A stretch of DNA of 64,000 nt from NCBI RefSeq assembly GCF_905163445.1, contig NC_053183.1, positions 14,880,001-14,944,000 of the forward strand, in the 5' to 3' direction. Source of the DNA: Pararge aegeria (Eukaryota > Arthropoda > Insecta > Lepidoptera > Nymphalidae). A program made the position numbers and the translations under genes. This document shows, piece after piece, positions 44,891-57,261 of the stretch (positions are counted from its first letter, which is position 1; each line of letters opens with the position of its first letter). Below the pieces are notes generated by a model, which was not told the DNA's origin, made no database searches, and worked only from the letters and a program-made list of their open reading frames with translations.

Positions 44891-47800
44891 ATGTCTACAA
44901 CTACAGCTGTTATAGTGCTGGGGCTGGCAGTACTCAGTTGCTTGCTAGGGTATTGTGTACTGAGCGAAACACTTCCTTATGAGTCGAAAACATTACGGCT
45001 TGTTATAATCGTAAGTACATAAAGAAATTAATTTATCAGAATTTGTTTTTTCCACATATAGGTACTGTATTTACATATTCAAAACTTTTTTTTCGTTTAA
45101 CAGCTACAGATATATTTTCATACAATTATTTGTGTTGTTTTGAAGAATACTCATATTTTAACGGGTTTTAATTGAGAACCCGTAATAACCTGGGTGAACT
45201 ATTTAACATATTCACAACTTTAGTTTTTTTTTATTTGGTATTTTTAACATAACATGCCAGCCTGTATCTTAATAGCACAGTGTTTTATGACATAGACCAG
45301 TATATTCCCACACGTAATCACTTACATAATTGTAACTATTTTAGAACAAATGTTCATGTTACAGTTCTTCCGCCATGGTGCGAGAACTCCAGTAATCAGT
45401 TACAAAAGTGATCCTTTTAAGAACTACCAATGGCCTGATGGACTTGGAAGCCTTACGAATGTATGTATATCAATAATTTACCACACAACACAAGTTAGCG
45501 GTTTCCCAAAATGTTTTAACCAGTTTTTCTTTTATTATTATTAATTTTAGTTTCATTCCCATTCGGCACTCTGGTGTTAAAGTCTGAAGTTGGTTGAATA
45601 AAGTTTTTAGTAATAAATTCTAAAATTACTCGACATTAGTTAGTTATTGTACACAGGTTTAACCTACTAAAATTGTTATTTTGTTGCCACAGACAGGAAA
45701 ACTGCAAATGTACGAATTGGGCAAGAAATATCGCAGCTACTATGCCAATTTTATACCCGAAGAATATTTTGACAAGGATGTGTACATTCGCAGTAGCGAT
45801 GCGTCCCGATGTATGATGAGTGCATACACATTCCTTGCGGGGCTTTATCCACCCTCGGAGAGGCAGATGTGGCACCCAGAGATTCCTTGGCAGCCCATAC
45901 CAGTGCATTCATTGCCCAAGCATTTAGACAATGTAAGAATGCCTTATTAGATAGCCTAGTATGTTAAAGTAAAGTATGTCAGTACATTCTAAAGGGCTAG
46001 CATGGGCAGGAGACAAAAATGATGTCCCTTGATTATATAATCTGACAAGGGATATAATTAACGTGTCCACCTGCTAAAGCACCGAAACATGGATTACGAG
46101 CAGATTTTTTTTTTTTTGTTTCGCACTCAGTTATCCTCTGACATGGTGTCAGAGACCTTCTTTATGCGACTTTTGCTCTGAATAAGTGCCAGCTCACGAT
46201 TGTCGTGATATGGTTACGCTACATTGCTTTTTTTTTTTTTTACTCCCTTTTAACTTTCCTTCTACTTTCTACTTATGCGTGAGTGGCGCTGTCTTCAGTA
46301 GCCCCGAGTGCTTTGTCAAATGTTATTCTTATATGTTTATAAAGTAAAATGATTAATTAAATTCAAATAAGTATCAATTATAAATTAACAAAAAATAAAA
46401 TAACTACATTTCATTATAATAATTGGTTAATAATTGTTTTTATTTTTTATATTAAATAGAATAGGAGCAGTTTACACCCGTTACTTATTGCGCATATATT
46501 ATTTGGATATTATTTCCACTTGTGAGCTCTAAGAGTTGATAAAGCTGTGGGAGAAGATACATTTTTATCCTTTCCCCAGAGATATAATTGTCTCCTGCCT
46601 ATGCTAGTCGTGCAGGGTACATATTAAAGTGAATAAGGAAAATTGCGCATAGTGGTGTGCACAGGGTTTTTGACCTGGGTATGCATAAAGAAGGAAAATG
46701 GCATGAAATCCTGCCCCTTTATGATTTATACAAAAATTTTGAGAATGCACTGCTTTTGTGCATGTATGAAGTGCACGCCACTGTATGTAGGTACAGGTAC
46801 AAGGCCAGTTGTGACAAACCATACCAAGGTTGGAGTTTGCTGTGTGGCAGTCCATTAGGTTTGTCAAATAACATTCAAAAACCCTAGATAAATTTTGCCG
46901 GTTTTAATCTGTGATTAATTTCGGAACATCGAAACCGAATCTAAACGACATTGAATAATACAAGTATTATTCATTGTTAAGTCAACATCTCCTGAGGATA
47001 CTCCGGTTTCGGAGCGAAAAGTGCGTAGAGGGTGTATTGCCGAGGATCTGTTTGGTGTGGAGTATACGGATTGAAGTAATTATAAATTACATCATACAGA
47101 TTCTCCTGCTGTTCGCGGAGTATAGGAATTTAAGCTTAATTTTCATAATAACAAAAGTTAAATAATGTAGTGATGCTTTAATTGCAAAGTTCATCAATTA
47201 ACTAAAGAAAAATAGCTCAATAGCGAGTTTGTGTAATAATTTTTATAATTTTAGTTGGTTGCTGCAACAAAAACATGCAATTTGCACAAGGCAATGTACA
47301 ATGAACTGTTAGCGGAGGCTAACGCTGATCCCAAATACGCGGAGCTCTTTGACTATTTAAGTAAACACACAAATCAAAGTATGCGCAGTGTATTGGAAGT
47401 GGATTTTCTGTACAGTACATTAGCTTCGCAACAGGAGGCCCGCTTGAAGCTGCCGGAGTGGACGAAAAATGTATTCCCTCATAAAATGCGAGATCCATTC
47501 ATGTTGAGTCTAGCCCTTTTGTCTTATAATGAGACAATACAGAAGTTTCATACTGGTAAGTTGCTTTTTGGTACAACACTCAAAAAACCTGCACTCTGTT
47601 CACCTGTTTTTGTCCTAATTCCTAGATTGCCTGGCAGAAATCGTTAGTTTAGCTTAAGAAATAAGGCCGCCTTTTGTATTCTACTACGTTACTATGTGGA
47701 ATTGATTTATCTTAGAATATCTAAGATAAATTATCTTAGAATATCAAAGATAAATTATGAATATATTAATATGATGAAGCGGTGATAGCCCAGTGGGTAG

Positions 47801-50534
47801 GACTTCGACTTCACTTTTGGGGGGGCGAGTTCGAATCCCAGCTAGCACCTCTAACTTTTCTAAGTTATGTGCATTTCAAGCAACTAGAATATCACTTGCT
47901 TCAACAGTGAAGGAAAACATCGTGAGAAAACCTGCATACCTGAGAGTTCTCCATAATGTTCTCAAAGGTGTGTGTGTGTGAAGTCCACTAATCCGCACTG
48001 GGCCGGTGTGGTGGACTACGGCCTTGACCCCTTCGCATTGTGGGAGTAGACCCCTGTAGTGGGCCGGTAATGGGTTGATGAAGATGATTATGAAAATTAA
48101 GCTCAATTTGCTGTAGGTACTCCTCGAAAAGCAGGAGAATCTGTATGGTTTAATTTATAACTTTTCAATCTTCTTCTCTCTCTACGCACGTTTCGCTCCA
48201 ACACCGGAGTATCCTTAGGTGATGTCAACTATACAATAAATAATGTATCCTACACGTGTACGTGGCAATTTGTAGCATGTGGTCGTTGCATGCCTTGCGA
48301 AGTGTTGCTACGCTATTAGCGATGCTTTTCCACTTGCTATCAAATTTAAAAATGTTTTACTAATGTAAACCTTATCACATGCACTTATGAATCCCTCCGT
48401 GATAGTAAAATGAATTTTGAAATGTAAAATGTAAATTGTTAATGTTGGATAAGAGCAACTGCTAAGTTTCTTGCCGGCTTCTTCTCGGTAGAATCTGCCT
48501 TCCGAACCGGTGGTAGAGTCACTACACACAGACAGACTTGACGTTTCAAAAGTGCTTATATTAAGCTTACTTGAAATAAATGAATTTTGAAGCGTTCGTA
48601 TATTTAACATGTTAACACTAATGTTAGTGATGGTGATAACTGTAAGGCTAGTAGGTTCCCAAACGCGCCCTGGTTTAATAAGCGCCAACAACAAACTTAG
48701 CCGGGTTTTTTTTCAATCACCATCTCACAGTTAAGTTAATGTTTAGCTATGAAGTTAGAGCAATTCATAACCAAGCTTTATTGTCATACATGTGATCCTT
48801 ATTTTATACTTTTCCTTTTTAGTTGTTTTGTTGTACTTTTCTTTTTGTTCTATGTACTTTTTGTGATGTGCAATAAAAGTATATTCATTCATTCATTCAT
48901 CCTTAATATTATAATAGGATTATAATATTATATCAAGTGGGATGTCTGTTATATTATTGCTATAAAAAATAATAATATTCAGGTCCAATCCTCGGCGAAA
49001 TAAAGCAGCAGCTATTGGAAAATGTGAACAATACCAACGTCGATCGTTCTCTATACATCTATTCCGGCCACGACGTCAACGTTGTGTCTCTGTGGCGGGC
49101 GCTGGGCTTCCATGAACTATTGGAGCCGGAGTACGGATCCAGTATTGTCATCGAGCTGCATCAGGAGGTTGAGCAGGAAAACTTCTTTATTAGAGTAAGT
49201 TACAGGAGGTATCTATACTACGTAACCCATTTTCTTGTAGTGGTAGACGGCGGATTGGCGCAGTTTGCAGCGACCATACTTTCTGAGTCCAAGGCCATGG
49301 GTCCGATTCCCACTACTCGAAAATGTTTGTGTGATGATCATGAATGTTTTTCAGTGTCTGGGTGTTTATATGTATATTGCTATTTATTTGTGTATATTAT
49401 TCATAAAAATATTCATCAGTCATCTTAGTACCCATAACACAAGCTACGCTTACTTTGGGGCTAGATTTATTTATTATTTTTCTAGTTTTTACTTAGTAAC
49501 TGTAAAGGAAAAACATCTTGAGGAAACCTGCATGCCTGAGAGTTCTCTGTTACGTTCTCAAAGGCGTGTAAAGTCTACAGATGGTGTACTACAGCCTAAA
49601 CCATTCACAGGGGAAAACTTGCAATGCAGCGCGCCGATGTCAACAATAGCTTATAACAGTCTGGGCACGCTGGGTCGGGCTGGCTCAACGGTGAGCGCTG
49701 TGAATTTTAAGTAGGAGGTCCCGGGTCCGATTCCCGGCATATACAATTTGGGAATTTATTATTTCTGAATTTTCTCTGGTCTGATCTGGTGGGAGGCTTT
49801 GGCCATGGTTTTTGGCCCTACCGACAAAGACGTGCCACTAAGCGATTTATTTATTTATTTATACACTTTATTTGTACACCACAAATAGGAAAAAAAAAAA
49901 CAATGATTTAGTGTTCCGGTGCGATATCGTGTAGAAACCGAGGAGGGGGTGTGACCACTGGAGATTTCCTTCATTTTCATACCCTGTGCATACCCTCTAT
50001 GGACGCCACTGGGTGTGACTATCATACTCCGTAACAGGTTAGCCCGTTACCATCTTAGACTGCATCATCACTTACCACCAGGTGAGAACAGTCAAGGGCT
50101 AGCATGTAGTGGAATAAAAAAAAACGGGTTTGTGACTCGATTTTCGGCCCTTGCCGCTAACCACCTGACGGGTTGCTACGGCGTCACCGGGGGAGTGGGG
50201 CGAGCGCGAAAGCTCGCCATGAGAAGAGCCCCAGGGCTCGACGACATCGGGGGACGGAGTACACAGTTGCCCGTTCTCCTTTATATTCCCCGAGTCACCC
50301 GCGGGAAGAGGAGTGAGGGAGGGGCGGTATACCTACGGGTTATTCAAAAAAAATAATTCAAGTAAATTTTCCTTGTTACAGTTGTTTTATAGGAACAATA
50401 CTAAAGTGGAAGTCCCCATAGAATTGAAGCTGCCCTACTGCGACGATCCCTGTACTTACAACAGATTTGTGCAGCATCTTGATACTCTTATACCACAGGA
50501 TTGGGAAGCTGAATGCCAAAATACGAGTCACTGA
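44891..50534 (+). CDS. Histidine acid phosphatase (insect testicular / venom acid phosphatase type)
   Basis: Six exons: 44891-45010, 45365-45460, 45693-45932, 47255-47555, 48983-49194 and 50382-50534, with GT-AG borders and agreeing phases, give 373 aa. The N-terminus has a hydrophobic segment (TAVIVLGLAVLSCLLGYCVL) acting as signal peptide or anchor. The phosphohistidine motif RHGARTP is in exon 2, the second active-site region RSSDASR in exon 3, and the proton-donor motif SGHDVN in exon 5. Paired cysteines (PYCDDPCTY) lie near the C-terminus. This branch-2 histidine phosphatase family hydrolyses phosphomonoesters in lysosomal or secreted settings. Introns carry an AGGAGACA element, S1, S2 and S3 SINEs, and two oppositely oriented repeats around exon 4. 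All catalytic motifs are present, so it should be functional. Confidence 0.9.
45997..46607. mobile_element. AGGAGACA TIR element, complete (~611 bp)
   Basis: Left end CTAGCATGGGCAGGAGACAA, right end TTGTCTCCTGCCTATGCTAG: one mismatch in 20 bp of terminal inverted repeat. The interior is AT-rich with no transposase. It lies in acid phosphatase intron 3. Relatives at 40231-40445 and 14870-14985. No clear target duplication was found. Confidence 0.7.
46965..48240. repeat. Inverted pair of a dispersed repeat flanking acid phosphatase exon 4
   Basis: 46970-47155 (+; GAGGATACTCCGGTTTCGGA, GTGCGTAGAG, GATTCTCCTGCT) and 48095-48235 (-; CTCTACGCACGTTTCGCTCC, GGAGTATCC, AGCAGGAGAATCTGTATG) are the same family in opposite orientation. 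The exon at 47255-47555 and an S2 SINE (47772-48095) lie between them. Confidence 0.65.
47772..48095 (+). repeat. S2 tRNA-derived SINE, full length
   Basis: The best S2 copy here: A box region TGATAGCCCAGTGGGTAGGA, B box GAGTTCGAATCCC, body AAGGAAAACATCGTGAG, end GTAGTGGGCCGGTAATGGGT with a GATGAAGATGAT tail. It lies in acid phosphatase intron 4. Confidence 0.85.
48340..48790. repeat. Nested repeats: (TTTGAC)-family copy (-) interrupted by family B (+)
   Basis: Family B occupies 48440-48593 and splits a reversed (TTTGAC)-family copy into 48340-48425 and 48594-48790 (CCTGGTTTAATAAGCGCCAA, CTTAGCCGGG). It lies in acid phosphatase intron 4. Confidence 0.5.
49246..50120 (+). repeat. S1 SINE, S2 fragment and S3 SINE in series
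   Basis: S1 at 49246-49478 (head GACGGCGGATTGGCGCAG, B box GGGTCCGATTCCCAC), an S2 body fragment at 49505-49615, and S3 from about 49660 to 50120 (head GGAGGTCCCGGGTCCGATTC, tail CAGTCAAGGGCTAGC), itself split by a poly-A-bearing insert near 49850-49905. All lie in the last acid phosphatase intron. Confidence 0.6.
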
Positions 50535-50686
50535 ATTCTTTGAGGTGGGTCGTCTAATTTCTAAAAGACTAGCGTTTTTGTTTAAACGATAACTTTGTGT
50601 GTTCTATTCGAATTTTATTTTCATTGGTTTACAAAGTAAACTATTCGAAACTTTTGCCGATGTAATTTAGTTTTGATTTATTATTT

Positions 50687-50964
50687 GACGGCCGATCTGC
50701 GCAGTGGGCAGCGACCCTGCTTTCAGAGTCCAAGGCCGTGGGTTCGATTACCACAACTGGAAAATGTTTGTGTGATGAACATGAATGTTTTTCAGTGTCT
50801 GGGTGTTTATATGTATATTATAAGTATTTTATGTATATTACCTATTCATAAACATATTCAACTGCTACCGTAGTATCCATAACACAAGTTACGCTTACTT
50901 TGGGGCTAGATGGCGATGTGTGTATTGTCGTAGTATATTTATTTATTTATTATTTAATATCTTG
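50687..50964 (+). repeat. S1 tRNA-derived SINE
   Basis: Complete: GACGGCCGATCTGCGCAGTG, B box GGGTTCGATTACCAC, full body and ATTTATTTATT tail. It is about 150 bp downstream of the acid phosphatase stop. Confidence 0.85.
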
Positions 50965-53900
50965 TGAATTCCGCGCTAAGCAACTTTATTAGAATAAGTG
51001 TGAATAACGTCTAAAACACGACGTTTGCGACTCGTTCAGTTTCATTACAATTTCCTTTGTATAACATTGGGTTGTAGACTGTAGTTATTATTTATGAAAG
51101 AATTGGTTTATGATAGTCAGTGGAAAAGTTTTTAGCTGCCAATCGATATTGAAATTTAAAATTAAAACAGTAGAGTTGACTTTTCTTTGTGCTAGTGTTT
51201 TCAATGCTGTTTTGACTGGGATATGAAAACGATTCTATAGTCGCAGCTGCTGTTAAGAAGTGTTATGCTATGCTCTTTACTAATCGCTTTTAATTCAAAT
51301 AAGGTGGGAATTGTTATTGAATATAATCATATAAGTGTCAAATTTAAACTTAAAGTGAAAATGTCGAGTACTTAATACTATAGTAGTATTAAGTATTTCA
51401 TTTTATTATTATATTATTTATAGCTTTTTGTCCAATATTTTTCGGTTCTTGGAAAATCCCAGGCGAACCGTTTATTTTCCTCGGCTAAAATGTACCAACC
51501 CGTGCTAAATATTGTCAAGATATTACAGTAACTAAGTTAATTTGTATGAAATTCCGCGAATCCGGAACCTGTGTATTTATTCGGGATATATACATATATA
51601 TATACATATGCTATAGGCATCCAGAATCTTTATGCTAAGTTTCATTCGGAACAGTGCAGTGGTCGAACCGAAAATAGGTAACAAACAAACAGACTTTCAA
51701 ATTAATTGTAATGCTAGTAATAATTGTATATTTTGCTAATTTAATTGCACATATAATTTCTTTGTAAAATTAATTAACATTTCATTATATTTATTTGTAA
51801 ATCTTTATGAGATAATTATATATATTTTTTATTGTACAATAGACTTATACAAGTCTTTACCAAGTGATTTGATTACAGAGTGATTACGCGTATAATAGAC
51901 CGAAGCCGGGGTGTTGTAAATCATTTTCGGGACTTAGCTGTGACAATCAAATTGTAACATGCATAGTTCTGTGACATACATTGGTGAATCTTTCGCTTAT
52001 ATTTAGTACCCGTATATTTAGTATATATAGGCGTCATATTTTCTCTATTTAGTCTATGGTATACAATAAGGTATTTAGGTAATTACAATTTCGTTCCCCA
52101 TCCCTGCGCCTGAGTGTTGTGTTCTTAAAAAGTTTTGAGAGTTACCTGTTATCAGCTTTAAATGCGATATTTTGTTGTAAATACTATTATAGAAAACCAA
52201 ATATTTCCTTATTCACATAAAAGTGTATAATCTATGTGCCATGTTATATAAGTGCAGTAAATAGTCAATAGAGTATAATACTGTACAAAATATTTAAAGT
52301 GATATATTATTTAATCGTATCTCGAATAGAAACATTTAAAATTAATTAAAATTGTCTAAATAATTGCACTGTACTAGGTGAATTAACAAAAACCGCTATT
52401 TCTTTTAAACTAGGATTGTAATTCGAGGTGAGGTAAGTGCTATAGAAGCAAACTTACTTCTTTTCAGACAGTAGAAGGTATAAGATGAGTGGACCACGCG
52501 TTGATCACTCATTGGGCACGCGTCGTAAACTACAAACAACAATCTATGTCACATAATTTAAAGCTCACATTTCAGTGATTATAATTTGAGTTGAGTTGGT
52601 GTTTAATCGTTATGGTGTACAAAGGCCATTAACCATTGTTTACTATAAACCAGTTGGCAAACCAATGGCGTGCACTTATCATAAATACAAAAGCACTGCA
52701 TACCCAAATTATTTTATATAACTAGTATTGGAGGAATTTCTCCTTTTTTTGTCAACTACCTGCTCCATCTACTACTATACCCTCAGGGTGAATTTAAAGC
52801 ATTTGTCTTAATAAAGTGAGTTGAGGTATATTTTCATAAATACTAAAACAAAGAGTTACCTTCTTATTTATATTAATTTTATGTTCTATTATATTAAATT
52901 TTATATTTATATGAAATAACTTTTATTTGTTATATATTACAATGGAATTGTATGGATATATAGTTTTTGACATCCTTGTTTAGAGTAACATTTTTGATAA
53001 CGTATTTTCCGTATTCTTTTTAATGTTTTTATATCTTTACTGAGTAAATGTAGAACATTTAAACACTCGTATATATTCATGCATATAAATGTATTTTTTA
53101 TGATCTATTTAAAATATAATAAACTGTTTAAACTATCATATTTACCGTTGTTAATTGTATATCTATCAATTAATTAAACATATAACTATACTATATGAGA
53201 TATGTTATAAGATAACTCTTATAGTTTTAGACTGATTTTATGTAATAAAACTTATATTAATAATGAATTATTACATAATTAATGATATTATTGTTAATTG
53301 AAACGTTGTGAGAAAGCATTTTTATTGTTTTAAATTACTTAACTTGTTGTATATTTTGTTTTATTTTTTAAATTTATTAATTATCAAAAAAGTCATTTAA
53401 CAAACACAATTATCTTCAATACATAATGAATGTAAGTAATAATGGTCGTTGTTTCTTATCTTTAACAAGTGCAGCAGGCCAGAAATGTTGTATTTAATCA
53501 ATTAAAAAAAGGCATAATCATCCGTATTTTGTTGTTAGTTCTAAAGTTAAAATTATACGTAAAATGTGTCCATGTAAGTCTTAACTAGATTTCCTTCAAT
53601 AATAATTAGTCTTCGCTACACTTCAACTATGGTATATAGTAAGCTAGCTTTACCATAGAATCTCTAAATTATGCGGCAACTTTGAAATCTATGACGTAGA
53701 CTGAGATCTATAGTATAAAGCGTTTTTAGCTATATCTCAGACTTAAAAAAAAGTTAAAAAGATACACAAATATGTGTTCGACATAATTCTATCTCGCTTT
53801 AACACTAACTTTTGCTGAACAAAATAACAAAGACTTGAAAGAGCTATAGCTAGTTGCATAGTTACGCAATGTTTTGTCTTCTTCTTTCGAATGTTAAAAT

Positions 53901-54440
53901 ACGAATGACGATGAAAAGATTAATTTATTTTTTTAACAGACTTCAAAAAAGGAGGTTCACAATTGGATTTTCTTTTTGTTTGTCATCTCATAACTCCGTT
54001 ATTTAAAAACCGAATCAGAAAAGTATTTTTTTAATTCGAAAGGATAACTTCCAGCCTGATTCCATTAAACTTTTTATCAGTTAAATATGCAGCAGTATGG
54101 TTGTTAAATCAAAATAACTAGAAAATACCCGTGTCTCACAAGTAAACAAAGTTGCTTATTTGTTTGTGCTTAGGACGCGGTATCTCGTAGAAGCTTACCG
54201 AAGACTAAGCAATAATCTAAGTGGATTTTATTAAATGTAGTTCTTTATTCTTACATGTTGTACCTTAAGGTCACAATGGCCGTACTTTACTCAGAACAGG
54301 CCTGGTATAAAACAAAGCCTGAGTAGATATAAATGTGTCAATGTTTTGTATTGTGGTTATATGAAATAAAATGTTTTATGTGGTTCATATATATTTTATT
54401 TTCCTATCCTAATACAGAAAACGAGGAGTTGCTCCTACCG
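50965..54440. other. Gene-free AT-rich region
   Basis: No frame with recognisable domains on either strand, few identifiable repeats, and many AATAAA-like motifs. 54300-54400 (AAATAAAATGTTTTATG) could end a long transcript. This may be an extended 3' UTR of the acid phosphatase gene or plain intergenic DNA. Confidence 0.4.
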
Positions 54441-57261
54441 TTTACGGTTGTTATTTGTAGAATTTTTGTAGAAGAACCAGAGTTATCGATATAGCTCAGA
54501 GTCGCGAAAATAAAGTGGCAATGGGCAAGCTCGGAGAACCGACGGACGTTGGGGTCTCAATGTGCTGGAAAAGCGACCTCGCACCGCTAAACGCAGCGTT
54601 GGTAGACCCTCGACGAGGTGGCGGCTAGCCGCGGGGCCAAAGAGGCACAAGGCCGTGGTATTTGGAACTCCCTACAAAAGACCTATATCCAGCCGTGAAC
54701 GTCCATTGATATGATGATGATGTATATAAAAGTTTATCAGTCCAAAGGCTCCAAAGCATGACCGCTCATTAGAAACGCGTTTCTATCGTGATCTCAAAGG
54801 ACTTTACGGAGAAGCCAACTGAACTTTAGAAGTCTGGTGTTGGATTCTTGAAAATTATATACTTATAAAATTTATAAATACTGAACTTTCTGTTCTAGTC
54901 TGGAAGGAGGATTCAACTCTACCTACAAACTATTTGGCGAAGCGGTGTGAAGCCCGCGTTGTGTTTAGATTTCCACTACAATTTAGCCCGTGACTGCAAT
55001 CTCGTCTGGTGGTCAAATTTTATGGCGCTAATACTGCCCGCCACGGCTAGCATTAGCCGTGCTGGAAGTAAGAAGCTTTAAAAGTTGAAGACAGTTGGGT
55101 TAAAAATAACAGACTAAAAGACAATTAATAAAATGTATCCTTTATTAAGTCATACTTCAATTATAGATAAATAAAAATGCAAGAATTTATTAAACTTAAT
55201 AATATTATCTATGGACGGCACAATTACATTGATTCACTAGGTATAATAAAAATTTTAGAATAACTTATGTGTAAAAAACATTAGTATTAAAAATAGTTTC
55301 AATAAATAAATATGTCCTCCTAAAAACTAGGAATGTATAGAGTAGAGTACAGTAGATACATATAAATAACTGTTTTATTTTTTATTTTTAAAAGTGTATA
55401 AGGCATTTATTAGTATAACAGACGGCATAGTTATGAAGTCTTTAATGTGTAATTTAATTGTACATTTTTTACACAATACGATATAAAATTACGTTATAAA
55501 ACACCCATGAAAATATTCATGTACTATTTCTAAAAAATTACGTTATAAAATACTAATTTAATTACTTATGTACTTTTACTTATTCAGCTGTCATCATTTG
55601 TGTAGTCGATCACTTAATAAACCTGCCTACCATGCAAGTATTAGTCAAGCCATTTCAGTACTTTTTTTTCAGTGGTTAAGTAGTTTGACTTCTAACAATA
55701 AAAAAAAAAACATTTAATACATTATTTTTGAAACACTTACATTATGGATATTGTTTCAGATGACTTTCGTATCAACATGTCCAAGTTAAAATGCAGACCT
55801 ATTTCAGTGCTCCGAATTAAAATATTCCCCACCCTTAATACTTCATGCGGAGACAATTTGCTACTCCAATCATACTCTTGTACAGTAAATGTCTTTAAAA
55901 CCCTAAGAAATAAGATATAGCATAGTTGAACATACTCGTAGTTCTTAATCTTAAGAGGTACTTAAAAACACCTTAAACTACTCGTTGTAATTAAACATTA
56001 ATATAGATATCTAAAACCTATAAACTCCTAAATAAAATGCGAAATTGTGTTTGTTTCTTTGTCCTTCCTTTAAAACTAACCATCCAGTCAACTTTATTTT
56101 TGGCATAGTTAGGTGAAAGGACGGATAGTAACATTTTATCCCTGGAAATCAAACTGTAATAAACGCGTAGAACCCGGGGAAAAGCTAGTATTTTTATAAA
56201 AAGTATTCTAAAAATATAATTAATAAAGTAACTGTATACCTATATAATGCATTGGTGGGATATATTCAGGCGTACTTTTTTCTCTTCGAAACTTAAAAAC
56301 ATGGAAAATTACGAAAAGCATGCTCAAATTAACTAAGCATCACATTAAGCTTAAAATTATCTGCAGTTATATGCGTATTGATTTCTGGACTAAAGGAACG
56401 AAACGAGATAGTGCCTTAAATATAAGAAAAAAATTGTTGTCTGGAAAATTGGTTTACATATTTTACATGATAACCTCATTAACGCTTAGACCCGTCTATG
56501 CCTCTCTCTCGCTTGCACGCTCGGCTCAGGCGGAACGTGACAATGACTCATGCTTTTTCATGCGCGCTGCCGGCGATTAAAACTTCTTTACTTCTTTGAA
56601 CAATTGATTCGGTTTAAACACGCCTGTCGGAGCAAACATGTGAACCATGCTTTCTCAAAATTATAATAGGTATATATGTTTATAAATTGAATTTTGTTCC
56701 TATTAATAATTAATAGGTGTAAATACTTCGTATTATATCTATGAACTGACATTAGTGGCAAGTCTGTTGTACACAAAGCTCTAAAGTAAAATAAATTGAC
56801 GGGTCTAAAAGAAAAGCGATTTCCATTTGATACGTTCTCATCGTCATCATCGAATCATGAGGCTGTAGTGTACTGTAGTTCATCAAGCTGGCTAAGTGCG
56901 GAGTGGTAGACATCACACGCCCTTGAAACGTTATGGGAAACTCTCAGGCATGCAGGTTCCCTCACGATGTTTCCCTTCACAACAAATGATAATATTATAT
57001 ACCAGTACAAGTTGGCCCTTGACCGCAATCTCAACTGGTGGTAAGTTATGCATCATAACTTACCACCGTCTAAGATGCTACAGCGTGTTGCATAGTCCAC
57101 AGTCTAAGCGGGTAGCGGGCTAACTTGTTAGGGATCCCGTAATCGGTTTCTACGCGACGTCGTACCGGAAGGGCCGATATTTAATACTTCTAGTACACAT
57201 TACATATCAATTCTGTTTAGTTCAGAGATTTATGTAGAGCAGAATAGGCACCAATGTGCAA
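54441..57261. other. Repeat-rich intergenic DNA
   Basis: Contains an RTE LINE tail relic (54490-54725; CCTACAAAAGACCTATATCC), an S3 fragment (54985-55070), a Helitron-like fragment (56025-56195), a GC-rich block (56495-56580; CTCTCTCTCGCTTGCACGCT), a reversed S2 fragment (56835-56985) and a reversed S3 fragment (57005-57175). The frames here are repeat-derived. The 3' UTR of the minus-strand TMEM179-like gene should lie at the right end. Confidence 0.5.

Noticed and set aside
46643..46887. Overlapping frames in acid phosphatase intron 3
   Set aside because: Repeat-derived; blocks such as GTGTGCACAGGG recur at 49970-50010 in reverse, and the frames do not fit the exon phases of the phosphatase.
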